Translations under genes and position numbers: made by a program
Part shown: positions 8,646 to 17,697 of the stretch, one piece after another
Numbering within the stretch: the first letter of the stretch is position 1
How the letters are laid out: each line of letters opens with the position of its first letter
Notes under the pieces: model-generated
Told to the model about the DNA's origin: nothing
Seen by the model: only the letters and a program-made list of their open reading frames with translations
Database searches by the model: none
Source of the DNA: an uncultured Clostridia bacterium
GTDB taxonomy: Bacteria > Bacillota > Clostridia > Oscillospirales > CAG-272
Assembly: GCA_944384515.1 (NCBI GenBank)
Contig: CALWTU010000107.1
Coordinates: forward strand, 1-47,998
DNA length: 47,998 bases
Direction: 5' to 3'

Positions 8646-10534
8646 GAGAATATTTTCCCCTTATACTTGTCGGCGCAATAATCGGCACGCTTACTCTGAT
8701 ATTCTCGCTCGCATTCCTCTTTATTAAAGATAAGAAGACGGAGATGGGCTTTGAGCGGTACATGAAGGACTCGGAGATCTGCCGCCGAATGGGCAAGTAT
8801 ATAAAACCGTTTATTCCGAGCTTTGTGCTTGTGCTTTTCATCATGTTTGTCGCTGTCGGATACGACATCGTCTCGCCGCTTATAATCAAGCGCATTGAGG
8901 AGATGATAGAGGGCAAATTTGAGATGAGCAGTCTTTTGATATATGTAGGCGTGTACGCGCTTGTGCTGATCATAAGCCTTGTCTGCACGTATTTTCAGGC
9001 GATAATTCTTCAGCGCACGGGACAGAAGATGCTCTCAAGCATCAGAGAGGATGTTTTCACGCATATAGAGAGCCTCTCGCACGCACAGCTTAACAGTATT
9101 CCGACAGGAAAACTTGTTACCCGTGTCGCAAACGATACAAACGCAATTTCGGTAATGTTCACAAGCGTTATAGTAAACCTTGTAAAGAATGTTTTCATAG
9201 TTATCGGCGTGTTTGTCGCCATGCTGCTTCTGAACTACATGCTTGCGCTTATGATACTTTGCTTTGTTCCTTTTATTGTTATTTTGAGTGTTATATTCAG
9301 AAAGTTCTCGCGCCGAGCTTACCGCAAGGTCAAGGAGGGCACGACGGATATAAATACTTATCTTTCGGAAAATCTCTCGGGAATGAAGATAACACAGATT
9401 TTCAACAGAGAGGAAAAAAAGGAAGAGGAATTTGAGGAGAAGAACAGAAAACTTGAGTGGGCAAAGCATAAACAGATATTTGTATTCGGAGTTTTCCGCC
9501 CCTCAATATATATGATTTACATCTGTTCTATCCTGTGTCTTTTATATCTCGGCGGAAAGAGCGTTATTACGGAGAGGGAGATTTTCGGTCAGGTTATAAA
9601 CGGCGGCGTTATAGTTGCCTTTTATATGTATATTCAGAAATTTTTCAACCCCATTCAGAACCTTGCGGAGCAGTTTAATCAGCTCCAGTCAGCGTTTGCG
9701 TCTGCGGAAAAGATATTTACTTTGATGGATATGAAGCCGGATATTGTCGATGCGCCGGACGCAATTGAACTTGAGGATGTGCGCGGCGAGATAGAATTTC
9801 GTGATGTTTGGTTTTCGTATATTCCGGACGAGTGGATTTTAAAAGGGGTATCGTTTAAGGTTGAGGCAAAGCAGACGGTTGCATTTGTGGGTTCTACGGG
9901 ATCAGGCAAAACGACTATCCTCTCGCTCATATGCAGAAATTACGATATACAGAAAGGTCAGATACTTGTCGACGGAATAGATATACGGAAGATAAAAATA
10001 TCCTCACTGCGCCGTCATTTCGGACAGATGCTACAGGATGTATTCCTTTTTTCGGGAACCATACGCTCAAACATTGTGCTCCGTGACGACAGCATTACCG
10101 ACGACGAGGTAAACGAGGCGACAAGATATGTAAATGCAAATCATTTCATCGAGCGTCTTGGCAAAGGGCTTGACGAAGAGGTGCGGGAGAGGGGCAACAA
10201 TTTCTCTCTCGGTCAGCGCCAGCTTCTCTCGTTTGCCCGCACAATAGTGCATAAGCCCGCGGTTATGATACTTGACGAGGCTACTGCCAATATAGATACC
10301 GAGACGGAACTCTTGATACAGGATTCGCTTTTGAAGATGATGAATATCGGCACAATGCTGATAGTTGCGCACCGTCTGTCCACAATACAGCATGCGGATA
10401 AGATAATAGTGCTCTCACACGGCGAGATAATCGAAGAGGGCAACCATAACGAGCTTCTCCGCAAAAAGGGCAGGTACTACGGACTGTATCGGCTTCAGTT
10501 TGAAAAAGAGGCGCTGACAAAAAACATGAATTAA
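8642..10534 (+). CDS. Heterodimeric ABC exporter, subunit 2 (competent catalytic site)
   Basis: The 630-residue second half-transporter has one extra N-terminal hydrophobic segment (residues 5-27) before the six-helix exporter domain (about 50-345). The ATPase domain shows Walker A GSTGSGKT at 417-424, an atypical signature FSLGQ at 521-525 and Walker B MILDE with catalytic Glu546. Paired with subunit 1, which has a canonical VSGGQ but Asp for the catalytic Glu, this gives one competent and one degenerate ATP site, the textbook asymmetric exporter. The start ATG overlaps the upstream stop codon by 4 nt. A short gap separates it from the next gene, which has its own strong ribosome binding site. 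Confidence 0.88.
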   Translation: MREYFPLILVGAIIGTLTLIFSLAFLFIKDKKTEMGFERYMKDSEICRRMGKYIKPFIPSFVLVLFIMFVAVGYDIVSPLIIKRIEEMIEGKFEMSSLLIYVGVYALVLIISLVCTYFQAIILQRTGQKMLSSIREDVFTHIESLSHAQLNSIPTGKLVTRVANDTNAISVMFTSVIVNLVKNVFIVIGVFVAMLLLNYMLALMILCFVPFIVILSVIFRKFSRRAYRKVKEGTTDINTYLSENLSGMKITQIFNREEKKEEEFEEKNRKLEWAKHKQIFVFGVFRPSIYMIYICSILCLLYLGGKSVITEREIFGQVINGGVIVAFYMYIQKFFNPIQNLAEQFNQLQSAFASAEKIFTLMDMKPDIVDAPDAIELEDVRGEIEFRDVWFSYIPDEWILKGVSFKVEAKQTVAFVGSTGSGKTTILSLICRNYDIQKGQILVDGIDIRKIKISSLRRHFGQMLQDVFLFSGTIRSNIVLRDDSITDDEVNEATRYVNANHFIERLGKGLDEEVRERGNNFSLGQRQLLSFARTIVHKPAVMILDEATANIDTETELLIQDSLLKMMNIGTMLIVAHRLSTIQHADKIIVLSHGEIIEEGNHNELLRKKGRYYGLYRLQFEKEALTKNMN

Positions 10535-10621
10535 TTTTTGTAAAAACACCCCTTGACGGGTAAATAGCTGTAGAATTTTTTTACATAAAATCTTATGAAT
10601 CTTTATACTACGGAGGTTTTT

Positions 10622-12145
10622 ATGAAAATACCATATAATGTGTTAAGGGACAAGGTTTTTGGCTGTTGGTGGGGTAAAACCGCCGGAGGAACAATAGGCG
10701 CCCCGTTTGAGTGTTACAGAGGATGCCTTGAGATCGGATTTTACATGCAGGAGGATCCGAGCGGTGTACCGAATGATGATCTGGACATTCAGCTGATGAT
10801 TTTGCGCGCCGCGGAGAAGTACGGGAAGTATACAGATAGTCATATACTCGGCGAGTATTGGTTAAATTATGTGTCTACAAGTATGAGCGAATACGGAGCG
10901 GGAAAGAATAATCTGCGCAATCAGATTCCCCCTCCCTTATCCGGAAATTTCAACAATCTGAACAAAAACAGTTGCGGAGCCTTTATCCGCAGTGAAATCT
11001 GGGCATGCCTGTGTGCGGGTAACCCCGATCTTGCGGTTCGTTATGCTCTCGAGGATGCACAGGTGGACCATTCATGTGAGGGAGTGTACGGCGAGATTTT
11101 CTGTGCGGCTGTGCAGTCATATGCATTTGCGGAAAGTGATATTGAAAAGATCTTGGAAAAGGGACTTACTTATATCCCGAGTGAGTGCGGAATAAGCCGA
11201 GGCGTCAGGTGCGTAATTGAGTCATACAAGGCAGGCAAAACATGGAAAGAGGCAAGAAAAGCAGTATTGAAAACCGTTCCCGGAAGTTTCGGTAATATTA
11301 AGGGATATTATCCGGGGCAGACACCGGAGGATGATATTCCCGCGGCGGAGCACGGTTACGATGCTCCGAGTAATGTGGCAATAGGAGTGCTCGGACTTAT
11401 CTATGGCGAGGGCGATTTCGGAAAAACTCTCTGCATCTCGGCAGGATGTATGGAGGATGCCGACTGCACGGCGGGATTTGCCGGTGCGACTCTCGGAATA
11501 ATTAAGGGGTACTCAAATCTCCCCGAGAAGTGGATAAAGCCGCTTGGGGAAAAAATTGTAACATGGTGCCTTAGGATTGATTCGGATCTGCGGCTGCCCA
11601 AGACTGTGGGAGAGCTGAGCGAGAGAGTTATCAATCTTATTCCGTCTTTTCTCGGTGCAGATATCGTGAGTTTTTCTGCTGAGGATAAAAACAATTTTGA
11701 GATAAGCGTCATAGATCGGTCGCAGTTTTTAAAACAGCATATTTTCAAACAAATAGGAGAGGGCGATTTTTCACAGCTTCTCGCCCGTGTTCCGAACACT
11801 GTCAGATACAGCGGTATTCTTTTTGATACATATGTGGAGTATGAAAACGGTGCGGTGATGAATGCCAATTCAAGCAAGAAGATTAAACTTAAGTTTTACA
11901 ACAACATCTGGGATCAGCAATGGCTCGAAATACAGTGGCACACCGAAGAAGGCGTAACGGTTAACCCCAACCCGTCACTGTGGGTAAATTTGGATCAGAA
12001 ACACGGTGGAGTCAATGTTGCCCAAACGGAGTTTGAGATAGTTTTGGGCGAGATCAAAAAATCAAAATTAAACCTTTCTCTCGAGATTACCTCAAATGGC
12101 AGGTATACCAAAACCTTTATACCGGTAGTTTTGCTGATTAACTGA
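10622..12145 (+). CDS. ADP-ribosylglycohydrolase-family protein with extra C-terminal domain
   Basis: The 507-residue protein has an ADP_ribosyl_GH (ARH) fold over about residues 1-350. It starts DKVFGCWWGKTAGGTIGAPFE, carries the first metal-site motif PNDDLD at 50-55 and the second, EDADCTAG, at 278-285. ARH enzymes remove ADP-ribose from proteins or small molecules, but relatives in saccharolytic bacteria are often found with glycan genes and their real substrates are unknown. Residues 350-507 form a beta-rich domain I do not recognise. ATG at 10622 is preferred over an upstream start because GGAGG lies 5 nt before it. There is no signal peptide, so it is cytoplasmic. An insertion-sequence remnant follows immediately downstream. 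Confidence 0.82.
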   Translation: MKIPYNVLRDKVFGCWWGKTAGGTIGAPFECYRGCLEIGFYMQEDPSGVPNDDLDIQLMILRAAEKYGKYTDSHILGEYWLNYVSTSMSEYGAGKNNLRNQIPPPLSGNFNNLNKNSCGAFIRSEIWACLCAGNPDLAVRYALEDAQVDHSCEGVYGEIFCAAVQSYAFAESDIEKILEKGLTYIPSECGISRGVRCVIESYKAGKTWKEARKAVLKTVPGSFGNIKGYYPGQTPEDDIPAAEHGYDAPSNVAIGVLGLIYGEGDFGKTLCISAGCMEDADCTAGFAGATLGIIKGYSNLPEKWIKPLGEKIVTWCLRIDSDLRLPKTVGELSERVINLIPSFLGADIVSFSAEDKNNFEISVIDRSQFLKQHIFKQIGEGDFSQLLARVPNTVRYSGILFDTYVEYENGAVMNANSSKKIKLKFYNNIWDQQWLEIQWHTEEGVTVNPNPSLWVNLDQKHGGVNVAQTEFEIVLGEIKKSKLNLSLEITSNGRYTKTFIPVVLLIN

Positions 12146-12154
12146 CAGTTTTAA

Positions 12155-12505
12155 ATAAGACGGTTTGTTTTGAACTTTTCATACCTCGAGTGCGTTTTTA
12201 CATTCTGAAATTGTAGAAATGAATGTATTCATCAAGGAGGAGGCGAGCCTCCTTGGTCGCCGGTGTGTAACGATGAAGCCACTCGGATTTGAGCGTGCTG
12301 AAGAAATTTTCAGCACAAGCGTTGTCAAGTGGTGTTCCCGGGCTTGACATTGACGGCGTTATGCGGTAAGATTTTGTTAGCTTAAAAATCCGTCTGAAGT
12401 GTATTGAAAGCCTTGGTCACTGTGGAGCTGCAGCTCTGCGGTGACCTCTCCTATTGCAGCCTTAACTGTTTCGTAAACAAGAGTATATTTGTGTGTACTT
12501 TCGCA
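12155..12505 (-). pseudogene. IS3-family transposase (OrfB, DDE integrase core) remnant
   Basis: Translating the minus strand gives the C-terminal part of an IS3-family OrfB: VYETVKAAIGEV, then LHSDQGFQYTS (second catalytic Asp), SYRITPSMSSPGTPLDN, the catalytic Glu region AENFFSTLKSEWL, and LLDEYIHFYNF near the end. The frame breaks at least twice, after the QYTSDG segment (about 12382) and after the FYNF segment (about 12200). The N-terminal part with the first catalytic Asp is absent, and I find neither OrfA nor clear terminal inverted repeats. It is therefore a dead fragment of an old insertion, and it fills most of the gap between the ARH-family gene and the pseudouridine synthase gene. 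Confidence 0.8.
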
Positions 12506-12568
12506 GTTTTGTACCCATTTGCGTTTTCTGCGAGATTTGGAGAGATTTAAATAAAACTAAATTTGCTA

Positions 12569-12597
12569 TTTACAAAAAGGATGTTTTGTGGTAAAAT
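12569..12597 (+). promoter_or_regulatory. Promoter of the pseudouridine synthase gene
   Basis: TTTACA (12569-12574) and TAAAAT (12592-12597) are separated by 17 nt, just upstream of the gene and outside the transposase remnant. Confidence 0.55.
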
Positions 12598-12627
12598 AGT
12601 GTGTAGATCGCGTGTATTTCGGAGGCA

Positions 12628-13341
12628 TTGAAGCGAATAGATAAGTTTATTTCCGAATGCGGTCTTGCTACAAGGAAAGAGACGGCACAGCTTGCAAAGC
12701 GCGGGCAGATTTCGGTAAACGGCGAGGTCGTAAAGGACAGCTCAAAACATATTGACCCGGAGCATGACAGCGTTACTTTTATGGGTAATGTCATAGAGTA
12801 CCGCAAATTTACATATGTTATGCTCAATAAACCGAAAGGGTATGTCAGTGCGACGGAGGATAGCAGATTTCCGCCTGTGACGGATCTTTTGCCCAAAGAG
12901 CTGCGCAAGATGGAGCTTTTTCCGGTAGGGCGGCTTGACAAGGACACCGAGGGGCTGATGATATTGACCAATGACGGCAAACTTGCCCATGCGCTTCTAT
13001 CACCGAAAAAGCATGTATCAAAGGTGTATTATTTTGTTGCAAAGCTACCTCTTCCGAAAGAGGCTGTGCGAGCTTTTGAGGAGGGAATTGTGCTGGCCGA
13101 CGGATATGTGTGCAAGAGTGCAAAGCTTGTGCTTGAGGATACGGGGGACAGAGGATACATTACGCTGACGGAGGGCAAGTACCACCAGATAAAGCGTATG
13201 GTAGCTTCTTTTTCAAACAAGGTTGTCGAGCTTTCTCGGGTGGAATTTGCCACAATACCGCTTGACAGGGGGCTTAAACTCGGTGAGTGGAGGTATCTTA
13301 CCGACAGCGAGATAGCTCTTTTGAAATCCCGCATCGGTTGA
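12628..13341 (+). CDS. rsuA: RsuA/RluB-family pseudouridine synthase
   Basis: The 237-residue protein converts a specific rRNA uridine to pseudouridine. It has an N-terminal S4 RNA-binding domain (about residues 2-48) and an RsuA/RluB-type catalytic domain with GRLDKDTEGL, in which Asp104 is the catalytic residue. KPKGYVSA and the late EGKYHQIKRM motif are also family hallmarks. By length and sequence it fits the enzyme acting on 16S rRNA U516, but the target is not proven. The start is unusual: the frame opens with TTG at 12628 only 2 nt after GGAGG, and no in-frame ATG or GTG occurs near. Either the TTG is used despite the spacing or an AUA at 12637 is the start. Confidence 0.87.
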   Translation: MKRIDKFISECGLATRKETAQLAKRGQISVNGEVVKDSSKHIDPEHDSVTFMGNVIEYRKFTYVMLNKPKGYVSATEDSRFPPVTDLLPKELRKMELFPVGRLDKDTEGLMILTNDGKLAHALLSPKKHVSKVYYFVAKLPLPKEAVRAFEEGIVLADGYVCKSAKLVLEDTGDRGYITLTEGKYHQIKRMVASFSNKVVELSRVEFATIPLDRGLKLGEWRYLTDSEIALLKSRIG

Positions 13342-13432
13342 TTTTCGGATGCGATTTATTCAGTGCACTGATATATAACTCAACACGGGTACAACTTAAG
13401 ATGTAAATAAATGTATTGGAGATATAGTAAAG

Positions 13433-15619
13433 ATGGATATTTTAAAGACTTTGGCGGATGAGCTCGGTATAAAGGTCGAGCAGGTTGAGAAGACTGTTGA
13501 GCTGATTGATGAGGGAAATACCATTCCTTTTATTTCAAGATACCGTAAAGAGGTTACGGGCAGTCTTGACGATACCGTTTTGCGTGAGCTTTATGACAGA
13601 CTTCAGTATCTGCGCAAGCTTGATGAGCGTAAGGAAGAGATTTCAAATCTTATTGCCGCACAGGACAAGCTGACGCCCGAGATTACCTTTGCGCTTGAGA
13701 ACGCAAAGACTCTTGTGGAGCTTGAGGATATATACAGACCGTTCAAGCCCAAGAGAACAACCAGGGCATCTGTTGCGAGAGCAAAGGGACTTGAGCCTCT
13801 GGCAAACTATATACTTGAGCAAAGAGATAGTTACGACCCTAAGATTGAGGTATATGCCGAGGAGTTTATCTCGGAGGAAGAGGGCAAGGAAGTGCCTGAT
13901 GTACAGGCGGCACTGCAGGGGGCGTGCGACATTATTGCGGAGGATATCTCGAATAATGCGGAGTTTCGTAAGATGCTGCGTGAGTATACCGTAAATAACG
14001 GCTCGCTCACAACCAAGGGCCTTACGGAGGAGAGTACCGTTTATGAAAACTACTATGATTTCAGCGAGCCGATAAAGAAGCTTAAAGGCCATAGAGTGCT
14101 TGCCATAAACAGAGGAGAGAAAGAGGATGTAATCAAGGTGAGCGTTTCTCTCCCGGAAGAAGACGGAATTGCACAGCTTGTCAGCAGAGTTATTACAAAC
14201 AAGGACAGCGATGCAAACTCTTATCTTATGGCGACAATTACCGACGCATATGAGAGGCTGCTCTTCCCGGCCATAGAGCGTGAGGTAAGAACAAGTCTGT
14301 TTGACGACGCATGCGAGGGGGCTCTCAAGGTGTTCAGCGAGAACCTGCGCAATCTCTTGCTTGTTTCCCCGATAAAGGGCAAGACCGTGCTCGGATATGA
14401 CCCCGGATACGGTCACGGATGTAAGCTTGCTGTTGTCGACAAAACAGGTAAGGTGCTTGACACTGCGGTAATATATCCCTTCCGCTCAAAGGACAAGGAA
14501 AACGAGGCGGATCTTGAAAAATCAAAGGCAACTATTATAAAGCTTGTAAACAAATACGATGTTGATGTCATAGCTATCGGTAACGGTACGGCGTCTCGCG
14601 AGTCTGAGAAACTTGTTGCTCAGAGAGTATTGAAGGACAGTCAGTGCAGGAGCGGGGTGAAGTATACCATTGTCAGCGAGGCTGGAGCGTCTGTTTATTC
14701 TGCCTCAAAGTTTGCCGCAGAGGAGTTCCCGGACTTTGATGTAATGCAGAGGAGTGCCGTGTCTATTGCACGCCGCTTGCAGGACCCGCTTGCAGAGCTT
14801 GTTAAGATTGAGCCGAAGGCGATAGGCGTCGGACAGTATCAGCACGATATGAAGCAGGCAAGACTCAGCGAGGCGCTGGGCGGAGTTGTAGAGGACTGTG
14901 TAAACGGTGTAGGCGTAGATATCAATACAGCTTCATATGCGTTGCTCTCCTATGTTTCGGGCATTAACCTCACTGCCGCAAAGAATATTGTTGCATACAG
15001 AGAGAAAAACGGTGAGTTCAAGAACAGACAGCAGATTTTGAAGGTTCCTAAGATAGGTGACAAAGCATTTACTCAGTGCGCCGGATTTTTGCGTATACCC
15101 GGTGCTGCAGATGTGTTTGACTCGACAGGCGTGCACCCCGAGTCATACGAGATTGCGGATGCGCTTCTCAAAAAATTCGATTTCACATATGACGATGTCA
15201 GAAACAAAAACCTTACACTCTTAAGATTTAAAGCTACCCAGTACGGCATATCAAAGCTCTGTGCTGAATTCGGATGCGGCGAGCCTACGCTTGAGGATAT
15301 TATCAGCGAGCTTGAAAAGCCGGGCAGAGACATCCGTGAGGACGCACCGGCGCCCGTACTCTCAAGCGATATTCTTGAGATAGAGGACCTCAAGCCCGAG
15401 ATGCTTCTTAAGGGTACGGTCAGAAATGTTGTTGATTTCGGTTGCTTTGTGGATATCGGCGTTCACCATGACGGACTGCTCCACATTTCAGAGATGTCCG
15501 ACAGATATATAAAGCATCCCTCTGAGCTTTACTCGGTCGGCGATGTTATCGAGGTAAGAATCAAGGATGTAGATGTTAAAAAGCACCGCATCTCTCTTAC
15601 GAGAAAAGGTCTGAACTGA
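13433..15619 (+). CDS. tex: Tex, S1-domain RNA-binding transcription accessory protein
   Basis: The 728-residue protein is a full-length Tex, a conserved cytoplasmic nucleic-acid-binding factor linked to transcription and RNA metabolism. Domains in order are an N-terminal helical/HTH region; a YqgF/RNase H-like domain beginning VLGYDPGYGHGCKLAVVD near residue 320; helix-hairpin-helix repeats around residues 500-560 (YVSGINLTAAKNIVAYR and LKVPKIGDKAF); and a C-terminal S1 domain (about 650-726) with GTVRNVVDFGCFVDIG and HISLTRKG. The ATG at 13433 has GGAG 11 nt upstream, slightly long. Length and motif order match the family, with no sign of disruption. Confidence 0.95.
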   Translation: MDILKTLADELGIKVEQVEKTVELIDEGNTIPFISRYRKEVTGSLDDTVLRELYDRLQYLRKLDERKEEISNLIAAQDKLTPEITFALENAKTLVELEDIYRPFKPKRTTRASVARAKGLEPLANYILEQRDSYDPKIEVYAEEFISEEEGKEVPDVQAALQGACDIIAEDISNNAEFRKMLREYTVNNGSLTTKGLTEESTVYENYYDFSEPIKKLKGHRVLAINRGEKEDVIKVSVSLPEEDGIAQLVSRVITNKDSDANSYLMATITDAYERLLFPAIEREVRTSLFDDACEGALKVFSENLRNLLLVSPIKGKTVLGYDPGYGHGCKLAVVDKTGKVLDTAVIYPFRSKDKENEADLEKSKATIIKLVNKYDVDVIAIGNGTASRESEKLVAQRVLKDSQCRSGVKYTIVSEAGASVYSASKFAAEEFPDFDVMQRSAVSIARRLQDPLAELVKIEPKAIGVGQYQHDMKQARLSEALGGVVEDCVNGVGVDINTASYALLSYVSGINLTAAKNIVAYREKNGEFKNRQQILKVPKIGDKAFTQCAGFLRIPGAADVFDSTGVHPESYEIADALLKKFDFTYDDVRNKNLTLLRFKATQYGISKLCAEFGCGEPTLEDIISELEKPGRDIREDAPAPVLSSDILEIEDLKPEMLLKGTVRNVVDFGCFVDIGVHHDGLLHISEMSDRYIKHPSELYSVGDVIEVRIKDVDVKKHRISLTRKGLN

Positions 15620-15685
15620 CAGGGAGAGTTGCGACAGCCGAGCCTTTACCGGCCGGCTCGGAGCTTCACTTCAGGTTTATAAAAT

Positions 15686-15735
15686 GAAAAACGGGATTTT
15701 GAACCCTTGTGGTCACAAATCTCGTTTTTGTTTTA
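15686..15735 (+). terminator. Terminator after tex
   Basis: A long imperfect stem (AAAACGGGATTTT at 15688-15700 with AAATCTCGTTTTT at 15717-15729) is followed by a T-rich tract. A separate GC hairpin, CCGAGCC/GGCTCGG, lies between it and the tex stop but lacks a T run. Confidence 0.6.
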
Positions 15736-15771
15736 CTCGAAATTTTGTATATAGTGCTGTATTATGTTAAA

Positions 15772-15969
15772 ATGTATGCAAACGCCGCCCCAACTGCGGG
15801 CGGCAATGAGACCGAGGCTGAGATAATGCGGGTAAGAGGAGGAGCGGAGTCTATTATTTCCATGACATATGACGACGGAGATATAACGACAGCACTCTGG
15901 CTTAACGAAAAGCTTGAGCAATACATATGTATGTCGATTGACAGCGGGGACGACACTCCGACCGGATAG
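15772..15969 (+). pseudogene. Short coding-like fragment between tex and DUF5685 gene
   Basis: About 65 codons read openly from ATG at 15772 to a TAG stop, with codon use like the neighbours. There is no convincing ribosome binding site and no promoter. The acidic, aromatic segment (SMTYDDGD then LWLNEKLEQY) resembles the C-terminal end of extracytoplasmic DUF4367-type domains, so this may be the tail of a decayed gene. It could also be a small real protein or chance. Confidence 0.3.
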
Positions 15970-16021
15970 GGACGAGCCTTTGTGGTTTTTCGGATGGCTT
16001 TAAAGACTGTTTAATAATTTT

Positions 16022-16046
16022 GGGGATGTTTTTCATCCCCTTTTTT
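16022..16046 (+). terminator. Intrinsic terminator
   Basis: A 7-bp stem GGGGATG/CATCCCC with a 5-nt loop is followed by six T residues. It isolates the downstream operon from anything upstream. Confidence 0.8.
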
Positions 16047-16114
16047 GTGTGAGAAGGACTTTTTGCGAGTATATAAGTGTAAACATTTAAAAAACGAAAA
16101 AATCTTTCAAAAAG

Positions 16115-16145
16115 TTAACACAAATTCAAATTTATGTGTTATAAT
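16115..16145 (+). promoter_or_regulatory. Promoter of the DUF5685-J-protein operon
   Basis: TTAACA (16115-16120) and TATAAT (16140-16145) are 19 nt apart, a slightly long spacing, 35 nt before the DUF5685 start codon. Confidence 0.5.
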
Positions 16146-16180
16146 ATAAGATGTGGTATTATATGTAACGGAGGAGACAG

Positions 16181-17110
16181 ATGTTTGGTTACGTAAAACC
16201 GGTACAAAGCGAACTCCTTGTTAAGGAATATGAGTTCTATCGTGCTACATATTGCGGAATATGTAAAGGGATGAAAAAGCATACGGGAGTTTTATCGAAT
16301 ATAACGCTCAGTTATGACAGTGTGCTCCTGGCGCTTGTAAGAATGCTGTTTGTGGAAGACGGATGTATCAGCGCCAAGATGGACAGATGCATCGCCCACC
16401 CGCTGAAGAAGAGATGCATGCTGGTTCAAAATCCTGCGATTGAGTATACCGCCCGCGCCTTTGCGATACTTACCCACTATAAATTGCTTGATGACATAAA
16501 GGACGAGGGAGTGGGCAAAAAAATGCTTGTTTTGCCTCTGCGTCCTATTGTGAAGAGTGGGGCAAAGAAGGCAGGTATTTCGGAGCTTGAAGAGGTCATC
16601 TCTGACAGACTTAAGAGGATAAATGAGCTTGAGGAGAGGAAAGTTTCGAGTGTGGATGAGCCGGCGGAGCTGTTCGGCGAGCTTCTCGGAGAGGTTTTTG
16701 CAAACGGAATTTCGGATAGCGATGCGGTCGTTTTGCGGGAGTTCGGTTTTCATCTCGGAAAATTCATATATGCGGCGGATGCGGCAGAGGATTATGATGA
16801 GGACAGGAAGAAGGGCAGATATAATCCGTATCTGTTGCTTTATGACGGCAAACCGCTGACTGAGGAAAATAAAAAATCGATAAAATCCGCTTTGATTTAC
16901 GAGTGCCGCAGGATGGAGGCGGCTGTGAATCTTATGCCCTTCGGCAACAGATATACTATTGAAAATATTGTAAAGAATATTATATATCTCGGCTTGGTCA
17001 AGAGAATTGAATTTCTCGAGCCGAAAGAAATTACTCAAACCGAAAAGGAAGGTACTCAGAATGAGAGATCCGTATTTAGTACTCGGAGTGTCAAAGGACG
17101 CAACAGATGA
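16181..17110 (+). CDS. DUF5685 family protein
   Basis: The 309-residue protein matches my recollection of DUF5685, a Clostridia family of unknown function that begins MFGYVKP and carries an early CxxC pair (Cys25 and Cys28 in [10 protein letters not shown]). More Cys and His residues at about 69-80 ([12 protein letters not shown]) could complete a metal site. The rest is mostly helical, with no membrane segment or signal peptide. It overlaps the start of the J-domain gene by 50 nt. That tight arrangement suggests the two proteins work together, perhaps in handling a metallo- or membrane-associated client, but this is inference. The ATG follows a strong GGAGGAG site. Confidence 0.75.
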   Translation: MFGYVKPVQSELLVKEYEFYRATYCGICKGMKKHTGVLSNITLSYDSVLLALVRMLFVEDGCISAKMDRCIAHPLKKRCMLVQNPAIEYTARAFAILTHYKLLDDIKDEGVGKKMLVLPLRPIVKSGAKKAGISELEEVISDRLKRINELEERKVSSVDEPAELFGELLGEVFANGISDSDAVVLREFGFHLGKFIYAADAAEDYDEDRKKGRYNPYLLLYDGKPLTEENKKSIKSALIYECRRMEAAVNLMPFGNRYTIENIVKNIIYLGLVKRIEFLEPKEITQTEKEGTQNERSVFSTRSVKGRNR

Positions 17111-17696
17111 CGAGATTAAGAGCGCATACAGAGAGCTTGCGAAAAAATATCATCCTGACAACTACAAGGATGATAACCCACTGAAGGATCTTGCAAGCGA
17201 GAAGATGCAGGAGATAAACGCCGCATACGATCAGATTTTAAAGGAGAGAGAGAACGCAAAAAAATACGGTTCTTCTTCGACGGGCTATTCGTATACGGGC
17301 TCCTCGACAGGTCCTTATGCAAATATCAGAATTCTTCTTTCAAACCGCAAATTCAAGGACGCGGAGAGGGAACTTTTCAACATACCGACAAGCGACAGAA
17401 CATCAGAGTGGCATTATCTTATCAGCGTTGTGCTCATGCAAAAGGGCAGGGTTAATGACGCAATGAGAGAGCTTGAGCTTGCATGCACCATGGATCCGTC
17501 AAATGTCGAGTACCAGATGGCAAAGCAGGAGTTCAACAAAGCGCAAAGCGGCTACGGCAGCACCTATTACGGCTCTGCCGGAAACGGCAGAGCGGGCAGA
17601 TCCTCTGCGGATGACGCTTGTAACTGCTGTGCAAATCTTATATGTCTTGACTGCCTTTGCGAGTGCTTCGGCGGAGACCTGATTCCTTGTTTATGA
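17061..17696 (+). CDS. J-domain (DnaJ-like) protein with cysteine-rich C terminus
   Basis: The 211-residue protein starts with a J domain (residues 3-65) containing the HPD tripeptide at 31-33, which stimulates DnaK ATPase activity. It lacks the G/F zinc-finger and substrate domains of true DnaJ. Instead it has a helical TPR-like stretch (about 100-165) and ends with eight Cys residues in the last 27 positions, which could bind metal or be lipid-modified. I chose ATG at 17061, with AGGAAGG upstream and the J domain starting at once. The gene overlaps the end of the DUF5685 gene and is followed 1 nt later by a membrane-protein gene. Confidence 0.85.
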   Translation: MRDPYLVLGVSKDATDDEIKSAYRELAKKYHPDNYKDDNPLKDLASEKMQEINAAYDQILKERENAKKYGSSSTGYSYTGSSTGPYANIRILLSNRKFKDAERELFNIPTSDRTSEWHYLISVVLMQKGRVNDAMRELELACTMDPSNVEYQMAKQEFNKAQSGYGSTYYGSAGNGRAGRSSADDACNCCANLICLDCLCECFGGDLIPCL

Positions 17697-17697
17697 T

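Noticed and set aside
5652..10534. Complete fucose-utilisation operon
   Set aside because: Only the fucosidase is recognisable; no fucose permease, isomerase, kinase or aldolase is adjacent and the linked transporter is an exporter type.
13643..14416. Long minus-strand frame opposite tex
   Set aside because: Shadow of a clear Tex coding sequence; Cys/Leu-rich, no family match and no ribosome binding site.
16292..17038. 248-codon minus-strand frame opposite DUF5685
   Set aside because: Shadow frame; the plus strand has a promoter, a strong ribosome binding site and family hallmarks.
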